Shown here piece by piece: positions 63,824 to 64,000 of a stretch of 64,000 nucleotides of DNA. A model generated the notes under the pieces. That model was not told where the DNA came from. It searched no databases and worked only from the letters and a program-made list of their open reading frames with translations. Position 1 is the stretch's first letter, and the number at the start of each line of letters is the position of its first letter. The position numbers were made by a program, and so were the translations under genes. Origin of the DNA: JADKIH01 sp031427625 (lineage in GTDB: Bacteria; Bacteroidota; Bacteroidia; AKYH767-A; 2013-40CM-41-45); NCBI GenBank assembly GCA_031427625.1, contig JANPNV010000071.1, positions 43,167-107,166 on the forward strand. Reading direction: 5' to 3'.

Positions 63824-64000
63824 ATGAATATAATCAGAAGCATACAAAACCGAATTTACAATCTAAGAGGAGAGAGAGTAATGCTTGATTTTGATCTGGC
63901 TGATCTTTATGAAGTTGAAACACGGGTATTGAATCAGGCAGTTAAACGGAATATCGAAAGGTTCCCGAAAGATTTCATGTTTCAATTGAAATCATTCGAA
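63824..64000 (+). CDS. ORF6N-domain protein (partial, cut by window edge)
   Basis: Open frame of 59 codons from ATG at 63824 to the window edge. It has the ORF6N start: RIYNLRGERVMLDFDLADLY, then VLNQAVKRNIERFPKDFMF, aligning with the first part of the neighbour (VIIDVHLAAIYGVENRALKQ). The identity is modest, so it is an older duplicate or separate arrival. Confidence 0.8.
   Translation, partial: MNIIRSIQNRIYNLRGERVMLDFDLADLYEVETRVLNQAVKRNIERFPKDFMFQLKSFE

Noticed and set aside
1..64000. tRNA, rRNA, CRISPR, insertion sequence or integrase
   Set aside because: I looked through the gaps of more than 100 nt and saw no cloverleaf-like sequence with a T-loop, no spaced direct repeats of CRISPR size and no transposase or integrase motif; a tool-based search could still find a weak one.

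Overview
The window is about 64 kb of chromosome from a member of the phylum Bacteroidota, probably a free-living aerobic or facultative lineage in the Sphingobacteriia/Chitinophagia part of the phylum; I cannot name a genus. Four large secreted proteins end in type IX secretion (T9SS) type A sorting domains. Many genes are preceded by the phylum's own promoter form (TTTG, about 17-21 nt, TAnnTTTG) instead of the sigma70 form. DUF5606, the short AMP nucleosidase and a SusC-style TonB receptor with a carboxypeptidase-like N-domain point the same way. I found no rRNA, tRNA, CRISPR array, insertion sequence or integrase, so this looks like ordinary chromosome with a few accessory patches.

Layout. 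1-3.0 kb: right edge of a surface polysaccharide cluster (two tandem Wzz-type chain-length proteins, the left one cut by the window edge, and a Wzx-type flippase). 3.1-5.5 kb: a TPR sensor histidine kinase with a small membrane-anchored partner. 5.6-18.0 kb: a long minus-strand run: lpd, hemH, pabB, tilS, a small membrane protein, lemA, two TPM-domain genes, a three-gene ABC transporter and dsbD. 18.2-23.9 kb: lnt, a short-chain dehydrogenase, an amino-acid permease and an unidentified polytopic membrane protein. 24.2-31.1 kb: purL, a TlpA-like thioredoxin lipid-free exported protein, HPPD and yidC. 31.2-42.3 kb: two giant tandem paralogous T9SS proteins (1618 and 1617 aa) and a smaller T9SS protein. 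42.3-50.1 kb: pyrG, a PAP2 phosphatase, a TonB receptor, then the tight amn-holA-EVE operon back to back with a stand-alone HsdR_N nuclease-fold gene. 50.2-59.0 kb: a T9SS subtilase, DUF5606 with an M3 peptidase, and a 1120-aa hybrid histidine kinase. 59.0-64.0 kb: a 26-unit heptanucleotide array, murB, a candidate small RNA or attenuator, gmhA, the YifB/ComM-type ATPase and two ORF6N-domain genes, the last cut by the window edge.

How the genes fit together: most are housekeeping (envelope building: murB, lnt, yidC, gmhA, wzz/wzx; cofactors: hemH, pabB, lpd; nucleotides: purL, pyrG, amn; translation: tilS; replication: holA). The most unusual signals are not whole gene systems. They are: a 7-bp-period array at the 3' end of murB, with shorter 7-bp-period tracts after two other stop codons; an isolated promoter-hairpin-T-run unit before gmhA; a cysteine-rich ferrochelatase that should carry an Fe-S cluster; the amn-holA-EVE/HsdR_N divergent unit; and the duplicated giant T9SS proteins. 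I do not see convincing evidence for a complete new defence or mobile system.
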